This document shows positions 30,351 to 39,150 of a DNA stretch of 51,794 bases, piece by piece. The position numbers and the translations under genes were made by a program. The stretch is from Desulfocapsa sp. (lineage in GTDB: Bacteria; Desulfobacterota; Desulfobulbia; Desulfobulbales; Desulfocapsaceae): positions 1-51,794 of the forward strand of contig JAFLJO010000128.1 in the NCBI GenBank assembly GCA_022712975.1. Direction: 5' to 3'. The notes below the pieces were generated by a model. That model saw nothing but the letters and a program-made list of their open reading frames with translations. It had not been told where the DNA came from and ran no database searches. Each line of letters begins with the position of its first letter. Within the stretch, counting starts at the first letter, position 1.

Positions 30351-32279
30351 TCAGTCTGTCAATAACTTTTCTGTATGATCGATTATCTTTTTGTTTGAGC
30401 TTTTTCTATTAAGAAATCGAGTGGTTGCTTCACCGGAGAAGCCTGGATGGTTTATAATATGGGGCGTAAGAACGATTACGGTCTCGGTTTTTCGCGTTTC
30501 GTCCCACTTTTGTTTAAACAGAAATCCAAGCACAGGGATATCGCCCAATATGGGTATTTGTTTTTCGTTGCTTTGAATCGTTTCCCTGATAATGCCACCA
30601 AGAGCGATTGTCTGGCCGGATTTTGTAGTGACAATGGATTTGATCTCACTTTTACTGATCCCGTCAAGGGCAAATTCTACCATGTTTCCCCCGTCATCTA
30701 CCGTTGTTACGGATGAAAAATTGAGTATAATTGAAGATATTTCAGCATCTATTTCCATGGTAACGGTATTGTCCTCATTGATAAATGTAGACATTGTCAG
30801 CGTCGTTCCAAGTTCTTCGGTTGTTGTGTCAAAAAGAAAGGTGTTAAGCGTTCTGCCATCCCCTATGACTATTGTTTCTTTTGATATACCATCCCGCAGG
30901 GGCACCTCTTCTCCTACGAAGAATTCAACAGTACTGTTATTTGCACTCATAAGAAAAGGTGAGGAGACGTTATTTACCCGCCCTTCACTTTCAAACAGGG
31001 AAATTCTTGCTCTTATATTGTTGGTGTCAAACACAGCTCCTATGGTTGATGCGGCGGTAGTCGCTCCATGAAGAAGCCCTAAAGCAGCACCTTCAATGAG
31101 GGTGGTCGATGGATCAATCCTGCTGACCACAGGAGCTCCCCCATAATCACCGTAATCAATCTTAAAAAAGCTTTCGAATTCATCCTCCAGGCTTATCTGA
31201 AGTATTTGTACCTCAAGCAAAACCTGGCTTGTGGGGGTATCAAGGGTCCCAATAATTTTTCCCATTTCATTGAGCAGGCTGGCGTCCAGTGACCTTGCAA
31301 TAATACTGTTATTTCTTTTAAAAACCGTGAGGATGGCAAGGAGCGGTTTTCCCCCTTTTGCTGGCTGGCTAGCCTGTGCTGTGCCCACTTGTCCATCTAA
31401 ACGGTTAAAATCGGCATTCCGTCTATTTAAGGTGGTATTCCGTGGCCGAACAGCAGGAGTATTCATTAATATTATTCTCTGGGAAGGGGCGTTTTCATTC
31501 AGGTCTGGCACCCTGCTGTATCCCCCTCCGCGCATGGAGACATCTGCTTCAGGATCAACATGACCATATATTTTTTCATCTTCGATTGCCGACAGGAAGA
31601 CCTCACTTCCCATTAATGCCTGTATAACTTTTGCCATATCGGCAGCATTTGTATATCTTATATGAAAGGCGCGGGTATGCTCATTCTGACGGATTTCAAT
31701 ATCTTGGACGTACTCCTGGCGGGTCATAAGGGTGACAATGTTATCCCCCTCTCTGAACCACAGGTTATTGAGCTTGCAGATGGTTTCAAGGGCTGATCTC
31801 AAGGTGATATCCTGCATGAAAATACTGATTTCCTGATCGGCAACACTCCTTGTAGAAACCACATTATACCCGCATAGTTCCGTGAGCAACTGGGATATCT
31901 GATGTACCGGAACATCCCTGAGAATCAGTGATTCTATGTGCTCCGACATCCCCTGGAGACGTTCAATCTTTTCACTTGTTATCAGTTTTTGTGCTTCAGC
32001 AGCATCTACAATGTCCCCTTTGATGATTTTTACAATGGGCTTTTCATTCTCATACGAAAAGTTCTCTAATAGAAAATTACTTGCTGTAAAGCCATTGATG
32101 TTGATTTTGCCATCAGCTGGATTCTCTTCTTTCAGTGGACGATTTTCTTCTTCAATGCCAGAATACGGATGTATGTCATTTTTTCCGACACAACCTGTCA
32201 TTATTGCGACGGATATGAACAGTGTGAACAACGTGAACACAGTGGCCATATTTACAGATCTGTGTAGTAATGCAATCAT
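30351..32279 (-). CDS. Type IV pilus secretin lipoprotein (PilQ/MshL)
   Basis: The 642-residue protein has a lipoprotein signal (IMTGCVGK), an STN-like segment (LCGYNVVSTRSVADQEIS, ITLRSALETICKLNNLWF), an N1-type domain, and the C-terminal secretin core: GKIIGTLDTPTSQVLLEVQI, NNSTVEFFVGEEVPLRDG, IVTTKSGQTIALGGII, IPILGDIPVLGFLFK and TETVIVLTPHII. It forms the outer-membrane ring through which the pilus leaves the cell. MshL-like order of neighbours suggests an MSHA-type system. Its start overlaps the PilP-like gene by four bases. Confidence 0.94.
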   Translation of the reverse strand: MIALLHRSVNMATVFTLFTLFISVAIMTGCVGKNDIHPYSGIEEENRPLKEENPADGKININGFTASNFLLENFSYENEKPIVKIIKGDIVDAAEAQKLITSEKIERLQGMSEHIESLILRDVPVHQISQLLTELCGYNVVSTRSVADQEISIFMQDITLRSALETICKLNNLWFREGDNIVTLMTRQEYVQDIEIRQNEHTRAFHIRYTNAADMAKVIQALMGSEVFLSAIEDEKIYGHVDPEADVSMRGGGYSRVPDLNENAPSQRIILMNTPAVRPRNTTLNRRNADFNRLDGQVGTAQASQPAKGGKPLLAILTVFKRNNSIIARSLDASLLNEMGKIIGTLDTPTSQVLLEVQILQISLEDEFESFFKIDYGDYGGAPVVSRIDPSTTLIEGAALGLLHGATTAASTIGAVFDTNNIRARISLFESEGRVNNVSSPFLMSANNSTVEFFVGEEVPLRDGISKETIVIGDGRTLNTFLFDTTTEELGTTLTMSTFINEDNTVTMEIDAEISSIILNFSSVTTVDDGGNMVEFALDGISKSEIKSIVTTKSGQTIALGGIIRETIQSNEKQIPILGDIPVLGFLFKQKWDETRKTETVIVLTPHIINHPGFSGEATTRFLNRKSSNKKIIDHTEKLLTD

Positions 32280-32653
32280 CGCGCTTCGACCTCATAAGTT
32301 TTCCCATCTTCTCCTATAAGCACAATAGCCTTGCTTTTTATTGCATGGAGTGTGAATTGATGTATTTCCTCATTACCTTTAATGAGTATCCTGTCTTTGA
32401 GTGAGTATACAGAGGTTGTTTCACTGTCATTTAGCCGCAAAATAACCTTCCCATCTGTTTTTGTTCTGATAATACCGATAATTTCGCAGTTTTTTGCAGC
32501 TTTTGAATAGTCATATATGGCCCCTATTCTTATAGGCTCTACAAAGGGGCTACGATCTGCCGAATATGAGATCCCTGGCATAACAAACACTAACAGCGCT
32601 GAACACACTGATAGCATTGAAAAAAATATGGTGTTCTTGCCGATATCCTGCAT
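32276..32653 (-). CDS. PilP/MshK-like periplasmic pilus protein
   Basis: The 125-residue protein has a signal peptide (to about residue 31) and a small beta domain: SPFVEPIRIGAIYDYSK, CEIIGIIRTKTDGKVILRLN, KGNEEIHQFTLHAIKSKAIV. This is the homology-region-like fold of PilP or GspC/MshK that links the inner-membrane complex to the secretin. It lies directly between the PilO-like and secretin genes. Confidence 0.75.
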   Translation of the reverse strand: MQDIGKNTIFFSMLSVCSALLVFVMPGISYSADRSPFVEPIRIGAIYDYSKAAKNCEIIGIIRTKTDGKVILRLNDSETTSVYSLKDRILIKGNEEIHQFTLHAIKSKAIVLIGEDGKTYEVEAR

Positions 32654-32667
32654 ATTCTATCTTCCTG

Positions 32668-33213
32668 TTAGATTTTCAATGTAAATTGTATATTGACAAC
32701 GCTTTCTTTTTGTTCTTCTGAATTTTCAAGAACCAGGTCTCGGATCTCTACAGCGTCATCAAGGTCTTTTATATCTTTCATAAAAGCCACATAACCGCCA
32801 AATGTTCCGGAAAGATCCATTTCAAACGGTGCCCATCGGAGATAAGGGCCGATTATCTCGTCTTTTGGAACAATAGTATTAACATCAAGTTGGTTTAACT
32901 CGATTATCTGGTTTATTTTACTTAATAGTTCCGTGATCTCATCAGGGTTACCGGTCTTAACCGTAATAGTACCGCTTTCTTCGCGAAGCTCTTCCAGAAT
33001 TTCTTTGTTTTGCTCGATTGTCTTTTCTAATCTAAAAAGCGAGGGGACCTCGGCTACCCGGTTCAGCTCCGCGACAATCTTGTTTCTTTTTTTAAGTGTT
33101 GTCTCCAGCGATATTGTCTGGGGGTCATACATGTATTTCATATAAAAAAAAGAAGAGCCAATTACCAGGGCTGCCATCACCCCAAACTTCTCAAGTTTTG
33201 TCAATACTTTCAT
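32668..33213 (-). CDS. PilO-like inner-membrane pilus protein
   Basis: The 181-residue protein has one membrane helix (about 10-30), a coiled coil (about 45-80, LEKTIEQNKEILEELREE), and a ferredoxin-like C-terminal domain ending YVAFMKDIKDLDDAVEIRDL and SVVNIQFTLKI, typical of PilO/GspM/MshJ. Its ATG overlaps the PilMN stop. It aligns PilMN with the PilP-secretin part. Confidence 0.85.
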   Translation of the reverse strand: MKVLTKLEKFGVMAALVIGSSFFYMKYMYDPQTISLETTLKKRNKIVAELNRVAEVPSLFRLEKTIEQNKEILEELREESGTITVKTGNPDEITELLSKINQIIELNQLDVNTIVPKDEIIGPYLRWAPFEMDLSGTFGGYVAFMKDIKDLDDAVEIRDLVLENSEEQKESVVNIQFTLKI

Positions 33214-34727
33214 ATACTTGAGTCTTTCACTCCCAGAGTCTTTATCGACATTTCAAAATCAAGTTTTTCTGTATCGCCTGCATTAACTGCATTTATGACA
33301 GCAGAAGCACACCATTTGTGTTTCTGGAGAGCAGTGGCAAACGTTCCTATCGGTTCAAGACCATAGGAACTTCCCTTTAGCAGAAAAACGTTTACTTTGT
33401 TTTTATCTTGAGATATTGATTCCAAAACAAGTTCTGCGGGAAGATCAGAGGCAAATGTATTAAAGTAGGTAATTAGATCCACCAGGTTTTCATCAGCCTT
33501 TTCTTGTATAAAATTTATTTTTTTCCTGATATTTCTTATATCTTCTTCCATTTTTCCAGATTCATCCAGCAGGCCTTGATATTTCTGGATTTTTGCTTTG
33601 TTTTTTTTCAGATCTACAGTAAATTGTTCTATTTCAAGCTTGAATTGTCTTTCCTGAAATTTCATATATTGATTATGCCCCAAAAGACTTATGGCAATAA
33701 GTCCAGTCGTAGCAAGTGGCATCATATAAGCATTTTTCTTTAACCTTATATAAAGCGGATCAAGGTCATTAATTCCAACCTGTCTAAACTTTACGCCTTT
33801 AAGTTCTCTTATGCCGGCACCTGCGACGGTACCAAATACAGCATCAGACGGGTCAGGGTCTTTTGACATGACACCTGATGTTTTTGAGATTAACAGTGGA
33901 GTCGCACCGTTTATTGCAAATTTATTAATAAAATCTGTTATTTCAGGGATACTAGCACCAAGGCCTGTTAAAGTAATCGGCTCATGGTCAGGAGCCTGTG
34001 AAAGAGTATATTTCAATGTTTCTTCAAGGTCTTTTGACTTAAACTCATTTTTAATATGTGCTTGTATGGAGTCACAACTGAAAGGCAGCGTATTGATCTG
34101 GTTTGGATGTTTTCCCATAAAAATGGCAAAATTGGAATAATCCTGGCTTATTTCAAGAACTGCCCGTGGAGTATCAAGGTCACCCGTCATAAGAGGCATA
34201 TAGAATGAAACATCGGGTGGATATATTCTGATAAGTTTTAATCCTGCCGCCCTGAACCGTTCCTTGATGGCAACATAAACATTTCTCTCTATTGCCGAAA
34301 TATTCACCATCACTTCATCGCTTTCATCCTCATAAACAATGTCACCTGGCTTGCCTTTGAGCTTTTTCTCTTTTTCACCACCAACAAGTGCGTTACTTCC
34401 ATTAATTCCCGTATACGGTTCGATCTCCCATTTGGCAGCCTCTGAAAGCTGGTAGAGATTCATGCCTGAAACTTTTGCCTTATCCATAAAAAGTTCGCAA
34501 GCTCTGGCAAGTGCCGTAACATACACGGCATTGCCCTTTGGATACCCAAGCTTTTCTCCAAGCTTTTTCAGGGTATCAATATCAGGAAGATCTGCATCCG
34601 AGGATGGCCTTTTAAAACTTGTATAATCAACAATGGATATCTTCCTGCCTTTGCTTTCGAGAAGTGCTGCCCTGATAGTGTCACCGGCAACTTCTACGGC
34701 AAGTATTTTTTGTTTGAGGAAAATCAT
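33210..34727 (-). CDS. Fused PilM-PilN protein
   Basis: The 505-residue protein joins two pilus parts. Residues 1 to about 330 are an actin-like PilM/GspL domain (KILAVEVAGDTIRAALLESK, ARACELFMDKAKVSGMNLYQ, TLTGLGASIPEITDFI). After a membrane helix at about 345-362 comes a PilN-like part with coiled coil (KIQKYQGLLDESGKMEEDIR) and a C-terminal domain (FASDLPAELVLESISQDKNK). Standard systems have two genes, as GspL is likewise a fusion. It links cytoplasmic ATPases to the periplasmic ring. Confidence 0.88.
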   Translation of the reverse strand: MIFLKQKILAVEVAGDTIRAALLESKGRKISIVDYTSFKRPSSDADLPDIDTLKKLGEKLGYPKGNAVYVTALARACELFMDKAKVSGMNLYQLSEAAKWEIEPYTGINGSNALVGGEKEKKLKGKPGDIVYEDESDEVMVNISAIERNVYVAIKERFRAAGLKLIRIYPPDVSFYMPLMTGDLDTPRAVLEISQDYSNFAIFMGKHPNQINTLPFSCDSIQAHIKNEFKSKDLEETLKYTLSQAPDHEPITLTGLGASIPEITDFINKFAINGATPLLISKTSGVMSKDPDPSDAVFGTVAGAGIRELKGVKFRQVGINDLDPLYIRLKKNAYMMPLATTGLIAISLLGHNQYMKFQERQFKLEIEQFTVDLKKNKAKIQKYQGLLDESGKMEEDIRNIRKKINFIQEKADENLVDLITYFNTFASDLPAELVLESISQDKNKVNVFLLKGSSYGLEPIGTFATALQKHKWCASAVINAVNAGDTEKLDFEMSIKTLGVKDSSI

Positions 34728-34763
34728 CTTAATTTTCTGGTGTGTTTATGGCCACGGCAATGG

Positions 34764-36812
34764 TCACGGCAATGGAATAAAATCAACGGAGTTTACCCTT
34801 ATTTCAGGAATCTGATTTGAACCGGGCTTTGCTGTTATATTAAGAATGACTGCTTTGAAATTTTCGCCTGCATCAATCATACCGTCGTTATTTACATCAT
34901 TCCAGAACACTAAATATCTTGCTCCTGTATGGATTTTACCTGCTGTTGTATTATTGTAGATAAAGGCGGGGCTTCCTGTTGAACCCGTTATCCAGTCGTC
35001 AGGCGTGCCGTCTGCGTCTTCATCTGTCAAGGGTGTGGTAGCTACAAGGGTTTGCGCTAAGCCTTCTCCCCTGAAAAGTTGTGCTTTGGTGGTGCCATGG
35101 GTGCCATGTCCCACCACGGCATTTAAGACAATAATTTTTTCTATTTTGATATATCCGGGACTGTATTCATAAGGGAATATGATGGTGTATATATTATCCT
35201 GGTTTTCAGGAAAAAGCGGGTCATACGTTGTAACATCAACGTTTTCTGTAAAGTTTAAGGGTTCTGTTTTTTCAGTATTCGTACTTGCAAAATCAAACTT
35301 TCCATCATCACCCCGTGACAATACAAGAATGGCGTTATTGGCAGTATCCATAAAGAAAAGAAGCTCTCTTCCCCAGGGGTCAACTATTATTTCACCCCCC
35401 TCTATCCCTTGGGGGGCAGGGAAGTATTTTGTCCGCCAGCCTTCTCCCCAGACACTGAGGGTAATATTATCTGCCGCATCTTGAGAATTTGGTTTGGCTG
35501 TCCATAATCCTCTGGGTTGTCCCTTTGTGTACTGGGTAGGAGTTCCATCCTTATCATCCCAGGTACCTGGTGTGCCCGCTTCCCATCTGAAAAGTTTCGG
35601 TAGTCCCTGCATATCCCCGGTAAAGCCGTAATTACTGTTATGGGGTGAGTCGCCGATAATGGATTTTCTTATATTGTCAATAAGTGCTTCGCTTTCCTGT
35701 TCTTTTCTTATTTTTTCTTCCAGAAAAATTGCCTCAAACTCATGGGAAAATATTTTCATCACAATATTATCTTTGTTTTTGTCTGCATCTTCATCATAAC
35801 CTTTTCCACTGATATTGTTTGCATTTCCCATGGTATCATCTGTATCTATTGTCCAAACAGTGCCACTGCAAGTACCCTTTGTGGGATATTTTCCATCATA
35901 GTCCGGACCTTCGGATATAATCCAGAAGATCTGGGAGTCGGGCCTGTCCTTGTCTGCTGTTATAAAAAACCTGAAAGAGCGTCCCCAGCCATCTGTCAGC
36001 CTTCCAGCGTTTTTCAGGAGTCTGAATTTCTCCTTTTCGTCATAAAACTCGCCCAACGCTCCTGTAGTCGGGCTATAATCTCCGTCTTCCCAGGTTTCCA
36101 TGGAAGTACCGTCCCATTTAGGTTCAAGCAGGGAATATTCAAGATCTGATTCGGCATAATGTTCCCCACTTTCCAAATCTACCTCAACGGGCGGAAGGAG
36201 ATAGGGGCCTTTCCAGTTATCGCCCTCTGTCATGCCGGGAGCCGGATGTCCAGTGAGATCAAACCTCAGGTCTTCTGTAAACCTTGTCCATAATCCCCTT
36301 GGCTGCCCCTCGTTTTCGGTCTCAAGCCCACCGATATGGTCGTAATTGTCTGTGGTATCATCAAAAAGTTTTCGATACGGCCGGTGCCATTTCCATTTTG
36401 TATTATCAAATTCACCGGAAGGTCTGAAAAATACATGGACAGGGTCAAGTACGTATGATGGTCCCTGACCCAGGCCGTGATCAGGATTAGGCCATGTGTT
36501 CCCGCTAAAATTTGGTTTTACTTCAGCCCGAGCCTCCCAAAGGTCGGGAAATTTTTTCATATCACCAACATACCCGCCGATAATTCGTCTGCCCCTTGCA
36601 TCATATTGATCTTTGGGGCCGATGATTGCCTCTCTTATTGTTTCCATTTTTGCAATGGTCATTTTTCTTCTTTCATTGTCATCCAGAATGCCCATTGCGG
36701 GTAAGACCATGGCGGCAAGCAAACCCATGATTGTCACTACAATCATCACTTCAAGAAGGGTGAAGGCGGATACGGATATGGTCAGTGCATTTGGATTGTA
36801 TTTCTTCAACAT
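34764..36812 (-). CDS. Giant prepilin-like protein (682 residues)
   Basis: The N-terminus ISVSA-FTLLEVMIVVTIMG has a class III prepilin leader with Ala, not Gly, before the cut and Glu at position 5. The mature part is far longer than pilins (usually under 200 residues). It contains two related modules: IREAIIG with RRIIGGYVGDMKKFPDLWEA, then after about 300 residues IRKSIIGDSPHNSNYGFTGD and MQGLPKLFRW. Each is followed by GQPRGLWT and a DPWGR- or DGWGR-type block with 'FF(M/I)(D/T)'. A third beta-like domain follows at about 560-680. It probably forms a pilus tip or shaft protein. Confidence 0.88.
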   Translation of the reverse strand: MLKKYNPNALTISVSAFTLLEVMIVVTIMGLLAAMVLPAMGILDDNERRKMTIAKMETIREAIIGPKDQYDARGRRIIGGYVGDMKKFPDLWEARAEVKPNFSGNTWPNPDHGLGQGPSYVLDPVHVFFRPSGEFDNTKWKWHRPYRKLFDDTTDNYDHIGGLETENEGQPRGLWTRFTEDLRFDLTGHPAPGMTEGDNWKGPYLLPPVEVDLESGEHYAESDLEYSLLEPKWDGTSMETWEDGDYSPTTGALGEFYDEKEKFRLLKNAGRLTDGWGRSFRFFITADKDRPDSQIFWIISEGPDYDGKYPTKGTCSGTVWTIDTDDTMGNANNISGKGYDEDADKNKDNIVMKIFSHEFEAIFLEEKIRKEQESEALIDNIRKSIIGDSPHNSNYGFTGDMQGLPKLFRWEAGTPGTWDDKDGTPTQYTKGQPRGLWTAKPNSQDAADNITLSVWGEGWRTKYFPAPQGIEGGEIIVDPWGRELLFFMDTANNAILVLSRGDDGKFDFASTNTEKTEPLNFTENVDVTTYDPLFPENQDNIYTIIFPYEYSPGYIKIEKIIVLNAVVGHGTHGTTKAQLFRGEGLAQTLVATTPLTDEDADGTPDDWITGSTGSPAFIYNNTTAGKIHTGARYLVFWNDVNNDGMIDAGENFKAVILNITAKPGSNQIPEIRVNSVDFIPLP

Positions 36813-36866
36813 TTATCTACTCTATTCTGAAGTTAATGAAGAGAAGTGAAGAGTATTCAGTAAAAC

Positions 36867-36906
36867 AAAAAAAACTGCGAGGAGGAGGTACCCCGCCTCG
36901 CAGTTT
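36867..36906 (-). terminator. Rho-independent terminator after the first prepilin gene
   Basis: A perfect 11-bp stem (36872-36882 with 36896-36906, 13-nt loop) is followed on the minus strand by eight T. It lies between the two prepilin genes and would let the first gene be expressed much more than the rest of the operon. Confidence 0.88.
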
Positions 36907-36977
36907 ATGGAGTCAAGCTAAGCAAATAAGATTACGAGCAGTGAAACTTTTACCCATTCTTTTTTGCCGTGTACAAC

Positions 36978-37005
36978 AGGCGGGGTGAAAGATTCCTCCC
37001 CGCCT
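36978..37005 (-). other. GC-rich hairpin just after the first prepilin gene
   Basis: AGGCGGGG (36978-36985) and CCCCGCCT (36998-37005) form an 8-bp stem with a 12-nt loop, 25 bases past the stop. No U-run follows, so it may protect the mRNA 3' end rather than terminate. Confidence 0.55.
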
Positions 37006-37029
37006 TTGCTGGGTTGAGACTATGTGAAA

Positions 37030-38055
37030 TCAGTCAATTGAACCGGCAGTACCACCTAGATCTACACCCCAAAACTCTTCGTCAGCAGCAGGGAATTTAT
37101 GACCTTCCGGGCACATGGTATCAAACATCCATACATTCTGAGCCTCGGTGATAGTAAATGTTCTTGTCTTGAGGAGGTCAGCGTTGGCAGTAATATCGTA
37201 AGGAAATACTGGCTCATCATCGTAAGCAACAGCAGCTACCTGTATTCCGGGTGCGCCATCGGAATCGGTAATGACGGCGGTAATAGGGTTAGTAGCATCC
37301 TCCATCGCCGCAACAGTTGCTTCAAGTCTTGGCAGAACTACAATGTAGTCATTGTAACTAAAGTTGTCTGCATTCTGGAGTCCACCAGGGCAATGAGCTG
37401 CATTGGCAATCATACCGTCAGTGATAAGACCACTCTCTGGTCCCATACCAAGAACAATTCTTCCGAACATGTCAGGCTCACCCCAGCCACGCTCGGTAGC
37501 AACACCAACAGAAGTATTACCAAGCACCCATGCACCACCACTAGTAGCAACTCCGGCTCCAACAGTAAGTACACCTACGCCTGCTGCAACATCCACCTCT
37601 TCATAGGCTTCACTAGTTGGATCAACAGGAGCACCAAGACCTTCCATGCCAGGGTTAAGATTAAGAACCTCGGCAATACCCATTCCTTTCAGCTCGGTCG
37701 CTTCTGCAGCACTCAAGATATGAAGGGCATAAGCGTTTCTGTCTACAAGCTCGGCGGCAAAGGTCTCGTTACCGTTATCTGGCATCTCGTCGGAGGCAGT
37801 GGGTACTGCATAAGTACCAGCATCATCATTGACCATATTGGTCAATTTAGAAGGGAAACGGCCTGTTTGCTCAACATAGGTAGCCATATAGGTAACCATA
37901 CGACTTTGATTAGTATCGCATACTGTACCGACAGCACTGTCTGAAATACCACCAAGTCGTGGTGCGATCATTGCGAGAAGAAAACCCATGATGGTAAGAA
38001 CAACCAGGATTTCAAGTAAGGTAAAACCTTTATTATTTGTTAATTGCGATTTCAT
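37030..38055 (-). CDS. Large prepilin (341 residues), probable major pilin of the operon
   Basis: The leader MKSQLTNNKG is followed by FTLLEILVVLTIMGFLLAMI, a textbook class III prepilin cleavage site with Gly(-1) and Glu5. The mature part, about 330 residues, is rich in Gly, Ala, Val, Asp and Asn (EEVDVAAGVGVLTVGAGVAT), larger than usual pilins. ATG follows GGAGATGTACGA. A GEMM riboswitch precedes the gene and a strong terminator follows, suggesting separate high expression under cyclic-dinucleotide control. It opens the whole pilus operon. Confidence 0.92.
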   Translation of the reverse strand: MKSQLTNNKGFTLLEILVVLTIMGFLLAMIAPRLGGISDSAVGTVCDTNQSRMVTYMATYVEQTGRFPSKLTNMVNDDAGTYAVPTASDEMPDNGNETFAAELVDRNAYALHILSAAEATELKGMGIAEVLNLNPGMEGLGAPVDPTSEAYEEVDVAAGVGVLTVGAGVATSGGAWVLGNTSVGVATERGWGEPDMFGRIVLGMGPESGLITDGMIANAAHCPGGLQNADNFSYNDYIVVLPRLEATVAAMEDATNPITAVITDSDGAPGIQVAAVAYDDEPVFPYDITANADLLKTRTFTITEAQNVWMFDTMCPEGHKFPAADEEFWGVDLGGTAGSID

Positions 38056-38144
38056 TCGTACATCTCCATAAATGATACATTAATTGGATTCGCACAAACA
38101 ACTCATCCATAGAGTCTGCTGTACCGTAAGTAATATTCTTTCCA

Positions 38145-38255
38145 CTACTTAAAGGCGGTCCAGCCATCCTTATATTCTGGATTAAAATATAAGGACCCGA
38201 AACTTTCCGTCCCGGCTTTACAACCGGTTTGGCTTTTTACTTTCTTTATGCTCTT
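38145..38255 (-). promoter_or_regulatory. GEMM-type cyclic-dinucleotide riboswitch
   Basis: On the minus strand the core reads GCCAAACC, a 6-bp stem closed by a GTAA tetraloop (CCGGTT-GTAA-AGCCGG), then GGACGGAAAG, a second long hairpin (TCCTTATATT...AATATAAGGA) and TGGCTGGACCGCC. This is the GEMM-I arrangement: AAACC stem, GNRA loop, GGACG.AAAG, receptor helix. It lies about 90 bases upstream of the first prepilin ATG. GEMM-I RNAs bind c-di-GMP; a Geobacter variant prefers cGAMP and controls pilin genes. The GGACGGAAAG core resembles that variant, but the ligand cannot be decided by eye. Confidence 0.78.
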
Positions 38256-38318
38256 CCCCCCCCCTGGGTGGACAGAGTGACTACCTAAAGCTTTTGTCAG
38301 CTTTACTTGAAACGATCA

Positions 38319-38519
38319 TCACCTCCTTTTTTCCATTGCTGTTGGGTAATCGATTACGTACCTGTAATCTTTACCGCACTTGATAATAATTTCTTTCTGA
38401 CCTTTTTTTAAAAACTTTATTTCCATTTTTAACTCACCAAACCCATCGTGCGAAAAAAGATCCAGATACAACTCAAATAATTTTTCCTTTACTTCATCGT
38501 GTGCTTCAGAGAGTCTCAT
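38319..38519 (-). CDS. Small hypothetical protein upstream of the riboswitch
   Basis: The 66-residue charged protein reads RLSEAHDEVKEKLFELYLDL, FSHDGFGELKMEIKFLKKGQ and KEIIIKCGKDYRYVIDY, an alpha-beta composition that looks like a true small domain. It has only a weak ribosome site (CAGGT) before the ATG at 38517-38519. It lies upstream of the pilus operon on the same strand. No family is recognised. Confidence 0.5.
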   Translation of the reverse strand: MRLSEAHDEVKEKLFELYLDLFSHDGFGELKMEIKFLKKGQKEIIIKCGKDYRYVIDYPTAMEKRR

Positions 38520-38880
38520 CTATTAGTACCTGCCATACAATCTCCCGTTTTATAAACTGACCGACATTGCGCCAAATAAAACTTGTGTCAAGAAAAACAA
38601 TACGCCATTACTAACTTTTCTATCGTTGCCTGTCAAGATTAATAATCTAATTAAAATCAGCCGTCAACAATAAAATACGTTAGGTCTAACTTTTGTATCG
38701 CATTAAACCGGTAAACCGCGGTCAGGCCTCGATTTCGTTGCTTAAATATCGAAGAAAAGAAAGTACGCACGGTTTGATAAGGGAGCATTGGGGAAGAAAG
38801 AACTCTGGTAGCCGCGTGCGGCAAAGCGTTATAAAAAGAGCCAAAGGGATTATTTTAAATCGGTATTCTACTCTACCTGA

Positions 38881-38979
38881 TTGTTCGTTCCTCTCAGCAA
38901 TTAATCTGATACATCTATATGTTCAGTATTTTTAGTTTGTTTTATCCATTTTATATTGTACCTTTAATGTCGGATGTGA
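38881..38979 (+). repeat. Direct repeat D (left copy) flanking the peptidase gene
   Basis: About 97 bases starting TTGTTCGTTC and including CTGATACATCTATATGTT, AGTTTGTTTTATCCATTTTA and GGATGT recur at 40288-40384 at roughly 85% identity by eye. Both copies begin at a family R right end. Confidence 0.85.
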
Positions 38980-38989
38980 GTTAAATTGT

Positions 38990-39118
38990 GACAAACTCCG
39001 ATTTCCTTTCTGCTGCCTCCCGTCAGAACATTACTTACTACCAGACACGTCCCTGGTTTACTCTTTTGATTGATCTCTTTTGCCTGTTTTTTTATCATGC
39101 TCGGTTCCCGATTGTTCA
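38990..39118. repeat. Decayed REPIN-like repeat (family R)
   Basis: The stretch has CTTTCTGCTGCCTCCCGTCA, CTCTTTTGATTGATCTC and TTCCCGATTGTTC of family R with several changes; the left terminal repeat is reduced to ACTCCGATT. Confidence 0.75.
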
Positions 39119-39150
39119 ATTATTCACAAACAAAGACAGAGGACTTAAAA

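Larger units (their letters stand above)
38520..39150. other. Repeat-filled gap before the prepilin peptidase gene
   Basis: No complete gene is seen. Around 38770-38830 the words TACGCACGGTTTGATAAGGG and TAGCCGCGTGCGGCAAA resemble the two halves of group II intron domain V, out of order. From 38875 to 38979 lies a sequence duplicated at about 40280-40384. From about 38990 to 39118 lies a decayed family R repeat ending in CCCGATTGTTC. A small frame at 38693-38935 has no family look. Confidence 0.55.

Noticed and set aside
37099..37944. 281-codon plus-strand frame
   Set aside because: Antisense shadow of the first prepilin gene; Ser/Asn/Cys-rich without domain pattern.
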